64,000 nucleotides of DNA, taken from the NCBI RefSeq assembly GCF_026790145.1, contig NZ_JALAMS010000015.1, positions 124,001 through 188,000 of the forward strand, given 5' to 3'. Below, in pieces: positions 25,761 to 34,492 of the stretch. The notes under the pieces were generated by a model, which was not told the origin of the DNA, did not search any database, and was given only the letters and a program-made list of their open reading frames with translations. The stretch comes from Bacillus_I endophytica_A (lineage in GTDB: Bacteria; Bacillota; Bacilli; Bacillales; Bacillaceae_H). A program made the position numbers and the translations under genes. Position 1 is the stretch's first letter. Every line of letters begins with the position of its first letter.

Positions 25761-25851
25761 CGTATCTTACTCTCCTTATTTTTCATTACATCTATTGTAC
25801 ACATTTGCAGACTTGAGGTCACTTTTTGCTCCTTTTTCTTTTCAAGCCTTA

Positions 25852-25881
25852 TTGACAATATCAATTGCTTCAGTAGATAAT
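25852..25881 (+). promoter_or_regulatory. Sigma-A promoter of proI
   Basis: A perfect -35 TTGACA (25852-25857), 18-nt spacer and GATAAT (25876-25881). Transcription would start near 25888, giving a leader of about 104 nt. Confidence 0.7.
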
Positions 25882-25884
25882 GTC

Positions 25885-25970
25885 AAAAAAGACTTTCAAA
25901 ACGGTATAGGTAAATGAATAAGGATACCTAAGAGGTCTTTCTGTCCTTTTGTGATAGAAAGGCCTTTTTT
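25885..25970 (+). promoter_or_regulatory. Attenuator-like leader of proI (terminator before the gene)
   Basis: A 13-bp stem with two G-U pairs (25933-25945 with 25953-25965) and T6 forms an intrinsic terminator 21 nt before the proI start, inside its own leader. Upstream, AAAAAGAC (25886-25893) can pair with 5'-arm GTCTTTCT (25935-25942) at 7 of 8 positions, a candidate antiterminator. A small hairpin TAGGTA/TACCTA (25907-25930) lies between them. No T-box motif (AGGGTGG) is present, although I recall proI of B. subtilis as T-box controlled. The signal is unknown. Confidence 0.6.
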
Positions 25971-25991
25971 ATGAAAAAAGGAGGCTTACCT

Positions 25992-26840
25992 ATGAGCAAA
26001 ATTATTTTTATTGGAGCTGGCTCTATGGCAGAAGCAATGCTCTCAGGGTTGATTGAAAAAAAGATGTATAGTGGAAAAGAGATCATTGTGACAAATCGCT
26101 CAAATGATGAACGACTTCAAGAACTTTCTCGACTTTACGGGGTTACAACAAGTCGTGATTATACGAAAATATTAAAAAAGGCAAGCGTTGTTGTTTTAGC
26201 TTTTAAACCAAAAGATGTTGTGAAAAGTCTTTCACTATTAAAAGAAGATCTTTCTTCTGACCATCTTGTTATTTCCGTCATTGCAGGTGTTAGCACAGAT
26301 TCGATTACAAATTTACTTGGATTTGAAGGACCTGTTATAAGAGCAATGCCGAACACCTCTGCTTCTATTGGACAATCAGCTACAGCTATTACAAGTGGAA
26401 ATTGGACAAATGATAAGCATGAAAGATTAGCACGTGCTCTTTTTGAAGCTATCGGAAAAGTTGTTACAGTAGATGAAGAAGCCATGCATCTTGTTACTGG
26501 CCTCTCTGGAAGCGGTCCTGCTTATTTTTATTATATGATTGAAGCTATGCAGGATGCTGCCGTTCAAGAAGGAATGACAGAAGAAACAGCAAGAGAACTT
26601 ATTTTCCAAACCTTTGTTGGTGCTGCTGGCATGGTGAAAGCTTCAAATAAAACTCCTCATCAGCTACGAAAAGACATTACAAGTCCAAATGGAACAACAG
26701 AAGCAGGCATTAAAATGCTCCAACAAGAGCAGTTTAAGGAAAGCATCTCTTCTTGTATTAAAACAGCTAAAAATCGTTCAGAAGAAATGGGAAAAGACAT
26801 TGAAGAACGCCTTGCAGCTTCCATTTCTTCTAGGCATTAA
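25992..26840 (+). CDS. proI: Pyrroline-5-carboxylate reductase
   Basis: Last step of proline synthesis: NAD(P)H reduction of 1-pyrroline-5-carboxylate. An N-terminal Rossmann motif IIFIGAGSMAEAM, then VVLAFKPKDV, VISVIAGVST and RAMPNTSASIG, and a C-terminal helical dimerisation domain with SGSGPAYFYYMIEAM and ITSPNGTTEAGI. ATG 25992 (282 residues) follows GGAGG by 7 nt; an in-frame ATG at 25971 lies directly behind the leader terminator. Position next to yqjP as in B. subtilis (proI, formerly yqjO). Confidence 0.94.
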   Translation: MSKIIFIGAGSMAEAMLSGLIEKKMYSGKEIIVTNRSNDERLQELSRLYGVTTSRDYTKILKKASVVVLAFKPKDVVKSLSLLKEDLSSDHLVISVIAGVSTDSITNLLGFEGPVIRAMPNTSASIGQSATAITSGNWTNDKHERLARALFEAIGKVVTVDEEAMHLVTGLSGSGPAYFYYMIEAMQDAAVQEGMTEETARELIFQTFVGAAGMVKASNKTPHQLRKDITSPNGTTEAGIKMLQQEQFKESISSCIKTAKNRSEEMGKDIEERLAASISSRH

Positions 26841-26873
26841 AAAAGGAAAAGAGATATTCTCTTTTCCTTTTTT
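26839..26873. terminator. Bidirectional terminator between proI and rnz
   Basis: Sixteen perfect base pairs (26839-26854 with 26858-26873, loop TAT) with A6/T6 flanks, overlapping both stops. Confidence 0.88.
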
Positions 26874-27801
26874 AACGTCCTTCATTGTCTATCATAAACT
26901 GCGAGAAATCAAATGCCATTTCTGTATTCTCAAAAGTTTTCTTCGCTTCTTCTAATAAAACGAGGGCTTCTTCCTTGTGATATCTAGAACTTATATGAGT
27001 TAAAATTAGCTTTTTCACTCCCGCTTTTTTCGCTGTCTCTGCTGCTCCAAACGATGTTGAATGATAGTACTCGTGAGCAATTCTATCATCTTCCTCTGAA
27101 AACGTTGCTTCATGAACAAGTACATCAGCACCTTTAGCAAGTTCAAGAGCATTTGTACACGGACGTGTATCCCCTAAAATTGTGACAATTCGTCCTTTTT
27201 TTGAAGGACCAATATAATCTGCGCTTTTTAAGACACGCCCATCTTCAAGCACAACTTCTTCCTTCTCTTTAATGTCGCGATAAACAGGACCTGGCTTCAT
27301 TCCTATCTCTCTTAGCTTTTCAACTAGAAGTGTTCCTTTTGTATCTTTTTCTATTATACGATATCCATAAGAAGAAACACCGTGCTCTAACAAGCGTGCT
27401 TCAACGACAAATTGCTCATCTTCAAAAACAATGCCATCTTCTACTTCAACAAAATGAATGGGATAGCGTAAATGTGTTTCACTAACTCGCATCGAGATAT
27501 CTACAAATTCTTTAATGCCTTTTGGTCCGTATATTGTAAGAGGTGTTTCTCCTCCCTGAAACGAACGACTTCCTAAAAAGCCTGGCAAACCAAATATATG
27601 ATCTCCATGAAGATGCGTAATAAAAATCTTCTCAATTCTTCTCGGTCGAATTGAGGTATGTAGCACTTGATGCTGCGTTGCTTCTCCACAGTCAAACAGC
27701 CATGTTACGCCTCGCTCACCTAATAAATTTAATGCAAGCGACGTCACATTGCGATGTTTAGCAGGAACTCCTGCTCCTGTGCCAAGAAATAATAAATCCA
27801 C
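26872..27801 (-). CDS. rnz: Ribonuclease Z
   Basis: tRNA 3'-processing endonuclease that removes the trailer of precursors lacking an encoded CCA. Metallo-beta-lactamase fold with the metal motif FITHLHGDHIFGLPG, then ILGDTRPC, HEATFSEED and the last ligand in LTHISSRYH. Short (309-residue) form, as in B. subtilis (307). Conserved neighbour of the yqj region. Confidence 0.95.
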   Translation of the reverse strand: MDLLFLGTGAGVPAKHRNVTSLALNLLGERGVTWLFDCGEATQHQVLHTSIRPRRIEKIFITHLHGDHIFGLPGFLGSRSFQGGETPLTIYGPKGIKEFVDISMRVSETHLRYPIHFVEVEDGIVFEDEQFVVEARLLEHGVSSYGYRIIEKDTKGTLLVEKLREIGMKPGPVYRDIKEKEEVVLEDGRVLKSADYIGPSKKGRIVTILGDTRPCTNALELAKGADVLVHEATFSEEDDRIAHEYYHSTSFGAAETAKKAGVKKLILTHISSRYHKEEALVLLEEAKKTFENTEMAFDFSQFMIDNEGR

Positions 27802-27828
27802 AATCTTTTCTCCTTTCTTACGAACAAA

Positions 27829-27854
27829 AAGCCTGTATTCTATTATACAGGCTT
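27829..27854 (-). terminator. Terminator of the transaminase gene
   Basis: A 10-bp perfect stem (27829-27838 with 27845-27854) lies 22 nt after the stop at 27877; on the minus strand TTTTTG follows. Confidence 0.82.
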
Positions 27855-27876
27855 CGTTCCTATATTTGAAAGTTCT

Positions 27877-29226
27877 TTAAAGAGAATGAATTGCTTCTGT
27901 AACGGTTTCAGCAAGAATGACTATTTCATCGTCTGAAATACAAAGTGGAGGAGATAGTGTTAATACATTATTAAATCCAGCTACTGTTGCTCCATTCTTT
28001 CCAATGATAACTCCTTTATCTTTACAGAAAGAGATCACTTTATTCACTTTTTCAACATCTAGCGGTTTTTTAGTTCCTTTATCTTCTACAAGCTCGATTC
28101 CGATTAAAAGCCCTTTTCCTCGCACATCTCCAACATAGCGATGATCCTTGACTTTATTCTGTAAAAGGTGTAAAAGCTCTTTTCCTTTTATTTTTGAACG
28201 AGAAAATAAATGTTCATTTTCTATGATTTCGATGTTTTTCAATGCAAGAGCACAAGCTGCAGGACTTCCTCCAAACGTATTGACATGCCTAAAGTAATCG
28301 TACTCCTCGCTTCCCGCAAACGCTTCATAAATATCGCGACGAACAGCTGTTGCAGATAAAGGAAGGTAGCCACTTGTAATTCCTTTTGCCATTGTAATAA
28401 TATCAGGCTTCACTCCATAGTTCATAAAACCAAATGGTTCACCTGTTCTGCCAAATCCACAAATTACTTCATCTACGATAAGAAGAGCACCGTGACGCTC
28501 ACATATATTTTTAACTCCTTGTAAGTACTCTTTTGGAGGCATCAAAATTCCTCCACCTGTAATAATGGGTTCCATAATTACGCCTGCAATTGTTTCACTT
28601 AGCTCCCATGTCATCGTATTATCAATAGCCTTTACACTTTGCAATTCGTTCGCTTTTGTATCTTCTTTATCTTCACCACGATAAAGGTCTGGAGGCGGTA
28701 CATGGATGAATCCTCCAGAAAGAGGTTCATATTTAAATTTGCGCTGCGCTTGACCTGTTGCAGCTAAAGCAGCTCCTGTATTGCCATGATATGCTCGATA
28801 TCTTGATACAAATTTATATCGATTTCCCTCTCCTTTTTGTTGGTGATACTGTCTAGCAATTTTAAAAGCCGTTTCATTTGCTTCAGAACCGCTGTTTGAG
28901 AAAAAGACAACATATTCGCCACCAAGCATGTCGCTAATTTTTTCAGCGAGCTTTACACTTGGTTCATGACTTTGTGTAAGTGGAAAATAGGCAAGCTTTT
29001 TAAGCTGTTCATATGCTGCTTCTGCAAGTTCTTCTCGTCCATATCCAACGTTCACACACCAAAGACCTGCCATTGCATCAAGCATACGACGGTCATTTTC
29101 ATCTGTGACCCAAACTCCTTTTGCTTCTTTTGCAACAATTGTATTTTCAGGATTATAAGGCTTCATTCCGTGCCAAAGATGCTTTTCATCTTTTCCTAAG
29201 ATACTTTCTGTTTTCTCCATTATCAT
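27877..29226 (-). CDS. Omega-amino acid:pyruvate aminotransferase (beta-alanine transaminase)
   Basis: Class III PLP transaminase, about 449 residues. Motifs: SNSGSEANETAFK (phosphate site), YHGNTGAALAATG, IVDEVICGFGRTG (PLP-binding Asp) and the Schiff-base Lys in ITMAKGITSGYLP. The subgroup contains beta-alanine:pyruvate and other omega-transaminases. In the pyrimidine block it would convert beta-alanine or 3-aminoisobutyrate to the semialdehyde; that substrate is inferred from the neighbours. Three in-frame ATGs occur at 29232, 29226 and 29220; AAGAAGGA touches the first, is 5 nt before the second and 11 nt before the third, so the start is not settled. It lies downstream of the PucR-type regulator. 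Confidence 0.85.
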   Translation of the reverse strand: MIMEKTESILGKDEKHLWHGMKPYNPENTIVAKEAKGVWVTDENDRRMLDAMAGLWCVNVGYGREELAEAAYEQLKKLAYFPLTQSHEPSVKLAEKISDMLGGEYVVFFSNSGSEANETAFKIARQYHQQKGEGNRYKFVSRYRAYHGNTGAALAATGQAQRKFKYEPLSGGFIHVPPPDLYRGEDKEDTKANELQSVKAIDNTMTWELSETIAGVIMEPIITGGGILMPPKEYLQGVKNICERHGALLIVDEVICGFGRTGEPFGFMNYGVKPDIITMAKGITSGYLPLSATAVRRDIYEAFAGSEEYDYFRHVNTFGGSPAACALALKNIEIIENEHLFSRSKIKGKELLHLLQNKVKDHRYVGDVRGKGLLIGIELVEDKGTKKPLDVEKVNKVISFCKDKGVIIGKNGATVAGFNNVLTLSPPLCISDDEIVILAETVTEAIHSL

Positions 29227-29298
29227 CCACATCCTTCTTGAAAGAACCTCAATTTGTTGTATACTATCTCCTCTTTTACATTAGACAAAAGACCCTTG

Positions 29299-30933
29299 TT
29301 ACCCTTCAATTTCTGAACATTGAGAATATTTTTCTTCTTTCTTTTTTATAAAGATTTGCTCATATGCTAAAATCATAAATTCAAGAGCCATTCGCTTTCT
29401 TGGTTCCATAAAATCTTCGCCAAGAAGCTGTTCAAGTTTGGCTAACCGATGATAGAGCGTTTGTCTCACTACAAAGAGCTGTTCGGCAGTTTCTTTTTTT
29501 GAACCACTGCACGCTAAGTACGTTTTTAGGGTCTCGAAAAGCTTGCCATTATAGTTCTTGTCGTACTGTAAAACAGGATTCAAATATTCAAAAATCACTT
29601 CATGAAGAGCTCTTTGATCGGAAATCAGAGAAAGAATGCGATAGATATGCAAATCATCGTGAAAAAAAAGATTTTCAGCTGAAGAAACTTGCTCACTGCA
29701 AATATCAGCCGTAATCTGGGCTGTTTTATAACTTTTCTCCATCTCATCTAATCGGTCAACGAAAGAACCTACACTAATAAAAGAAAAAAGCTTGGCATGT
29801 TTTTCGTATGCTTCGCTTTTTTTAAAACGCTCCAATGATTGTGTGAATCGATCTCTCCACGTTTGTTTTTGGCGCTTGTTAACAAACACAAATAAGATGT
29901 TCTGGTGATATTCTGTTATACAAAGTAGAAAACCACGTTGTTCAAATAGAGTTGTAAGAAGCAATTTTGCGTACGAAAAACTCGCTCCTTCCCACTCTAC
30001 TCCTTCTTGCTTACGGCAAAGAAAAACACCTCCGCCTTCATAGTTATGAAGACCGTCTATTTTTCCGAGCTTGTGAAAGATATTTGGAAGGGACACTTCC
30101 CCTCTAATCCATTCTCGCAGCCATTCGTTTTCACACCGTTTCTTTTTCTCTTCTATATAAAGATTACGCAAGAAATGCTGGGAAATCGCAAGTGCTGTTC
30201 TGTCAAGGGCAAGCATATCTTCTTCTGTAAACCTTCTATTTTTAACCACAACATACAGCTCGCCATATTCTCTTCCTAATACTTGAATCTTTTTGCTTAT
30301 TTTTCTGCTTTCTGTATAAGTGTCATCGATTATACTTTTATGTATGATGCTCCACTGCTTTGAGTTGTTTTGTTGAAAAGGTGGGAAAATGTGAGTTGTG
30401 CTCTCCTTAAGGCGAAGAACAACCGTTTCTTGAAGGTATTGATGAAAATGAGACAATAAGTCTGAAAGATCATGTGTTGCTAAAAGAAGTTCTTGAAGCT
30501 CTCTCGAATATGTTTCTAAACGAGCAAGAATTTCATAGTGGGCGTTAATCATAAACGTATGAACATCTTGCGTGATTTCAACGAATGGAACTTCTTGATG
30601 AAATAAAATAAGAGGAAATTTGTGTTTGTTTGCTAGATTAATAATAGAAGAGGGAATACTTTTTGTATAGGATCCAATTTCGATACATAAACCGGCAACA
30701 TTGCGGGTGATTAACTGTTGCAATAGAGAAGAAAAAGCTTCTTCATTTTCCTTCCAGCCTACTCCCGTCGATAAAATGAGCTCCTCTCCTTTTAGAAGAT
30801 GCTCAACTTTAAGCACCTCTACAATATGAATCCATTTTATTCGACGTTCTAATCCTTCCTTTCCTGCAACGACTTCACAATGCTCAAAGTTTTTACGCTT
30901 TAAAAGCTCGCTAACGGTCAATGTTGCTTGCAA
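29299..30933 (-). CDS. PucR-family transcriptional regulator
   Basis: Likely regulator of the pyrimidine catabolic block. The N-terminal PucR sensing domain (PF07905, about 1-125) shows the typical opening TVSELLKRKNFEHCEVVAG and IHIVEVLKVEHLLKGEELIL. A middle region follows, and the C-terminal HTH domain (PucR_3/HTH_30, about 470-535) has SGSKKETAEQLFVVRQTLYHRLAKLE, quoted here in two parts: SGSKKETAEQLFV and RQTLYHRLAKLE. The start is TTG at 30933 with AAGGCGGTG just upstream. PucR of B. subtilis controls purine (allantoin) catabolism; here the neighbours suggest pyrimidines, which is inference. Confidence 0.87.
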   Translation of the reverse strand: MQATLTVSELLKRKNFEHCEVVAGKEGLERRIKWIHIVEVLKVEHLLKGEELILSTGVGWKENEEAFSSLLQQLITRNVAGLCIEIGSYTKSIPSSIINLANKHKFPLILFHQEVPFVEITQDVHTFMINAHYEILARLETYSRELQELLLATHDLSDLLSHFHQYLQETVVLRLKESTTHIFPPFQQNNSKQWSIIHKSIIDDTYTESRKISKKIQVLGREYGELYVVVKNRRFTEEDMLALDRTALAISQHFLRNLYIEEKKKRCENEWLREWIRGEVSLPNIFHKLGKIDGLHNYEGGGVFLCRKQEGVEWEGASFSYAKLLLTTLFEQRGFLLCITEYHQNILFVFVNKRQKQTWRDRFTQSLERFKKSEAYEKHAKLFSFISVGSFVDRLDEMEKSYKTAQITADICSEQVSSAENLFFHDDLHIYRILSLISDQRALHEVIFEYLNPVLQYDKNYNGKLFETLKTYLACSGSKKETAEQLFVVRQTLYHRLAKLEQLLGEDFMEPRKRMALEFMILAYEQIFIKKKEEKYSQCSEIEG

Positions 30934-30970
30934 GAAATCACCGCCTTATGTTTTTCCTTATCTTACCACA

Positions 30971-31156
30971 CTATCCTGAATAGTGAGATATACTTTGTAA
31001 CACTTCTTTACGTCGTTTTGCATGTTTTACAATTTGCTCTATCTCTCTTTTATAAAAACGGACGTGCGCCAAACTGTGTGCGTTTACAACTTCTAGTTTA
31101 AGTTTTTCAATAACTTTCTTTTCTTCACCTGTTAACCAATTATTCTCGTTTGACAT
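30971..31156 (-). CDS. Small hypothetical protein in the pyrimidine catabolic block (61 residues)
   Basis: Not recognised. A charged, helical 61-residue protein (MSNENNWLTGEEKKV...HAKRRKEVLQSISHYSG) with no membrane segment and no cysteine. The ATG at 31156 lies 8 nt behind AAAAGGAGG, one of the best ribosome sites in the region, which supports a real gene. It lies 37 nt upstream of the PucR-type regulator and probably shares its transcript; a candidate promoter and a dyad lie upstream (31200-31256). Confidence 0.6.
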   Translation of the reverse strand: MSNENNWLTGEEKKVIEKLKLEVVNAHSLAHVRFYKREIEQIVKHAKRRKEVLQSISHYSG

Positions 31157-31240
31157 CGTTTGTCCTCCTTTTAATAAATCTTTTTTCACTACCCTTATCG
31201 TATCGCTTTTATGCTAGTTAAAGGAACTTGTTAATAAAAT

Positions 31241-31256
31241 GTAACTTAAAAGTTAC
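31241..31256. promoter_or_regulatory. Dyad operator candidate before the small gene and the PucR-type regulator
   Basis: GTAACTT-AA-AAGTTAC is a perfect 7-bp inverted repeat. On the minus strand a plausible sigma-A -35 TTAACA and an A/T-rich -10 (ATAAAA) with 16-nt spacing follow downstream of it. The position just before the regulator transcript suits an operator, possibly for the PucR-type protein itself. Confidence 0.4.
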
Positions 31257-31276
31257 CTCTCGTTAAAATAACAAAA

Positions 31277-31302
31277 AAAAGAGAGGAAAATCCCTCTCTT
31301 TT
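31277..31302 (-). terminator. Terminator of the catabolic operon
   Basis: A 10-bp perfect stem (31277-31286 with 31293-31302) directly after the stop of the 65-residue gene at 31304; on the minus strand it ends in a run of eight T. Confidence 0.8.
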
Positions 31303-31303
31303 C

Positions 31304-31501
31304 CTACTTCATAATATATCTCATAAAATACTTCCTAGCATCTGCTGTTAAGATATGAAGATTTTCTTCCGCTTTCTCACTATGTTTAAATGTTAAAAAA
31401 GCACCGCTTAAATTTTCTAAAACATGAGTAATTTTGTAGCCATCTTGGATTAAACGATCAATATCTTTGCGTTCTTTTTTATAGAGCGCATACTCTGACA
31501 T
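31304..31501 (-). CDS. Small hypothetical protein downstream of the NCS1 permease (65 residues)
   Basis: Not recognised. A 65-residue basic protein (MSEYALYKKERKDIDRLI...ARKYFMRYIMK) predicted to be mainly helical, with no membrane segment. It begins 17 nt after the permease stop, behind AAAGGAGGG, and is followed by a terminator, so it is the last gene of the catabolic operon. It may modulate the permease or the regulator, but nothing in the sequence shows that. Confidence 0.6.
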   Translation of the reverse strand: MSEYALYKKERKDIDRLIQDGYKITHVLENLSGAFLTFKHSEKAEENLHILTADARKYFMRYIMK

Positions 31502-31518
31502 TTCATCCCTCCTTTTGA

Positions 31519-32997
31519 TTACGTCTCTACCTTGGAAGTTGAAAGCGGTATCGATATTCCCTCCTCTTCCTCTAAAGGAATATCCCAATCTCTTCCTACT
31601 GTCATTCCTAAATATTTTTCATCACTAGGATCTTCAATTTCTTTTTGAGGATATTTCACAAACCACCAAAACTTCCCTAACACATAATACAAAAGGGCAC
31701 CAACAAAAAAACCGACAAGAAAAGAATACGTAGAAAAGAAAGTTGCTACTCCTCCTCCAATTGCCCAAGAGATAAAGCCAGCTCCATTAAATCCATAATA
31801 ATATTTATATTGTCCTTGCAGTTCATACAGTTCTTTTACATTTACACGTCGTTTGCGAAGTAAGTAGTAATCTGAAAATAAAATCCCTACAATTGCTGAA
31901 AGAATACCCCCTACAATAAGAAGAACAGTATTCAACATTTCAAACAAGCTCCAAGGTTGTGAAAAACACCCGATAATACCTGCTAAAAAAACGCCCATCC
32001 AAAACGGCATTTTAGGACCGCCAACATTAGAGAATATAGTTGCAGCTGGAACTAAATTTGCCGCAATATTTGTTGACCATTGCGCAAATACAATCATCAA
32101 AAGAAGCACACCTAATACAAAACCGCTAGCTGATTGTTGTAAGGCAACAACAGGATCATAGTTTTGGACAGCAATATAAGAAACAGCTCCAATGATGACC
32201 ATGAACGTCTGTGTTAATGGGAGGGCAACCATACTTCCAATTAAAGAAGACTTATTGCGTTTGAGCCAGCTCCGTTCGTACTTTGGTGCTTTAATATAAC
32301 GAGAAATAGAAGGAATATCTGTCGCAAGCGTAGCCCAAAATCCCATATTTCCCATGATTACAATCATAAAAGCAGTGAAGGCTGCAATTCCTGTTGTAGG
32401 ATTTTCAATCCATGTCCAAACGTCTCTCCCTCCTTCAGCAGCGCTTTCTGATAATGTTGTATACATCCATGCAGAGATAAGAATAATAACAGGTGCTGCA
32501 AGATCGGTAAATCGCTCTACAGCTTTAATACCAAGTGCTGTATTAAGGAGTTGAAGAAGTGCAAAAAGAAGAAAACAAAGAAACCAGTTATCAAACTCTA
32601 TTAGTACATTTAAGATACTGTTCATAGCTGTTGCCCCAAAGTAAGTGTTGATGCCGAACCAGCACGAAGCAGCAACACCCCTTATAACAGAAGGAATATG
32701 AGTTCCTATTGTACCAAAAGGAGCTCTCATATAGACCGGAAAAGACAGACCATGTTCAATACCGATATCTCCAATAATCGTAATAAACAAGCCAATCAAA
32801 AGAGAGCCAATCACAGTCGCAAGCACAACAAGACCAAGTGGTAAACTCTGCACTCCTGAGCCGCCAATGGCAAAAGCAGCAAGTACAACAGCCATGCTGA
32901 TCCACATAAATACGAAGCTTAGCGTACCAATCTTCCGCGTGCTATGCGCAACAGGCAGTAAGTCCTTTGATTTCAAATAATTTTCTTTTCTTTTCAT
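31519..32997 (-). CDS. NCS1-family nucleobase permease
   Basis: Nucleobase:cation symporter-1 family, about 12 membrane helices in 492 residues. Family features: the N-terminal motif before helix 1 (VFMWISMAVVLAAFAIGG), GLSFPVYMRAPFGTIGTHIP in the second and third helices, and WATLATDIPSISRYIKAP in the middle. The neighbours make uracil/thymine the probable substrate; allantoin or hydantoin is the alternative. ATG 32997 lies 8 nt behind AAGGGG; the GTG at 33006 is too close to that site. Member of the five-enzyme operon. Confidence 0.87.
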   Translation of the reverse strand: MKRKENYLKSKDLLPVAHSTRKIGTLSFVFMWISMAVVLAAFAIGGSGVQSLPLGLVVLATVIGSLLIGLFITIIGDIGIEHGLSFPVYMRAPFGTIGTHIPSVIRGVAASCWFGINTYFGATAMNSILNVLIEFDNWFLCFLLFALLQLLNTALGIKAVERFTDLAAPVIILISAWMYTTLSESAAEGGRDVWTWIENPTTGIAAFTAFMIVIMGNMGFWATLATDIPSISRYIKAPKYERSWLKRNKSSLIGSMVALPLTQTFMVIIGAVSYIAVQNYDPVVALQQSASGFVLGVLLLMIVFAQWSTNIAANLVPAATIFSNVGGPKMPFWMGVFLAGIIGCFSQPWSLFEMLNTVLLIVGGILSAIVGILFSDYYLLRKRRVNVKELYELQGQYKYYYGFNGAGFISWAIGGGVATFFSTYSFLVGFFVGALLYYVLGKFWWFVKYPQKEIEDPSDEKYLGMTVGRDWDIPLEEEEGISIPLSTSKVET

Positions 32998-33063
32998 TTT
33001 AAGCACCCCTTCTTCCTTTTCACTCTATTATTCCTATTCGTACAATAAGGGGCGAAACCGTTT

Positions 33064-34479
33064 TTATAGATGAAGTGAAGCTGTCGCAGTAAGAAGACTT
33101 TCTTTATATTTTGCTCTCTTTATATAAGTACCATGACCTTTCTTACCAACTAACTTTTTGTCTCTGATAACAAATTCTCCTTTGCTTAATACAGAAACAG
33201 GCTCTCCTGTAACTTCCATTCCCTCAAATGGATTATAATCTACGTTCATATGGTGAGTTGACGCAGAAATCGTTCGCTTTATTTTTGGATCAAACAAAAC
33301 TAAATCAGCATCTCCTCCAACAACAATGCTTCCCTTTTTAGGATATAATCCAAAAAGCTTAGCTGCTCTTGTTGATACAAGATCAACAAATTGCCCAAGT
33401 GATATTCTCCCTTTTGCTACTCCTTCTGAGTATAAAATACTAAAACGGTCTTCAATGATTGGCCCTCCGTTTGGAATCTTCGTAAAATTACCGAGACCTA
33501 AGTCTTTTTGACCTTTAAAATCAAACGAACATTGATCAGAGCCAATCGTTTGCAGCTCACCATTTTGAAGAGCTTTCCATAAATAGTCTAAATTTTTCTT
33601 TTCGCGTAAAGGCGGAGACCAAACGTATTTTGCTCCTTCAAAGTTCTCCTTTTCTAAATAAGATTGATCAAGAACTAAATACTGAGGACACGTTTCTCCC
33701 CATATATCGACTCCTCGGCGACGCGCCTCTGCAATCTTAGTGACTGCCTCTTGACAAGTAACATGAACAACATAGAGCTGAGAGTTTGCCATCTCTGTTA
33801 AAACAGCTGCCCTCCCTGTTGCTTCTCCTTCTAGCTCAGGCGGCCTTGTAAGCGCATGATAAATAGGATCTGTTTTCCCTTCTTTAAGCGCTTTTTCTGT
33901 TAAATATTCAATAACATCTCCATTCTCAGCATGCACCATTACAAGTGCGCCTAGTTTTTCCGCTTCTTTTACTGTTTGAAAAAGTGTTGCATCGTCCGCT
34001 TGAAAAACATTTTTATAAGCCATGAATACTTTGAAAGACGAAATCCCTTCCTCACTGATTACTGATGGAAGCTCATTTAACACAGTGCTATTTATCTCAC
34101 CGATCATTAAGTGAAACCCATAATCTATAAACGCTTTCCCACTTGATTTATCATGCCATTCGTTAATGGCTTTTTGGAGCGGCTCTCCTTTTTTAGTAAG
34201 GCAAAAGTCAATAACAGTTGTAGTGCCTCCAAAAGCTGCAGCAATTGTTCCTGTTTCAAAATCGTCTTTACTAACCGTTCCCCCAAAAGGCATTTCAAGA
34301 TGTGTATGAGGATCAATCCCACCTGGAAATACATAAAGCCCTTTTGCATCAATAATTTCTGCATGATCTTCATCAAACCCGTTACCAATCCCTACAATAC
34401 GCTCTCCTTCAATACAAATATCTCCTTCAAACGTATCTGAAGCCGTTACAATACAACCGTTTTTAATAATTTTCTTCAT
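33064..34479 (-). CDS. hydA: Dihydropyrimidinase
   Basis: Second step of reductive pyrimidine breakdown: opens dihydrouracil to N-carbamoyl-beta-alanine (cytosol, cyclic amidohydrolase). Binuclear zinc site: His58 and His60 in DPHTHLEMPFGG, carboxylated Lys150 in SSFKVFMAYKN, His183 in VMVHAENGD, His239 in VVHVTCQ, and Asp in GSDQCSF. 471 residues, normal length. D-hydantoinase activity is the usual side reaction of the family. ATG follows AAAGGAGGG. It lies 14 nt after preA. Confidence 0.93.
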   Translation of the reverse strand: MKKIIKNGCIVTASDTFEGDICIEGERIVGIGNGFDEDHAEIIDAKGLYVFPGGIDPHTHLEMPFGGTVSKDDFETGTIAAAFGGTTTVIDFCLTKKGEPLQKAINEWHDKSSGKAFIDYGFHLMIGEINSTVLNELPSVISEEGISSFKVFMAYKNVFQADDATLFQTVKEAEKLGALVMVHAENGDVIEYLTEKALKEGKTDPIYHALTRPPELEGEATGRAAVLTEMANSQLYVVHVTCQEAVTKIAEARRRGVDIWGETCPQYLVLDQSYLEKENFEGAKYVWSPPLREKKNLDYLWKALQNGELQTIGSDQCSFDFKGQKDLGLGNFTKIPNGGPIIEDRFSILYSEGVAKGRISLGQFVDLVSTRAAKLFGLYPKKGSIVVGGDADLVLFDPKIKRTISASTHHMNVDYNPFEGMEVTGEPVSVLSKGEFVIRDKKLVGKKGHGTYIKRAKYKESLLTATASLHL

Positions 34480-34492
34480 GTTTTGCCCTCCT

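Noticed and set aside
25799..25991. T-box riboswitch before proI
   Set aside because: The AGGGTGG core is absent and the leader is only about 104 nt.
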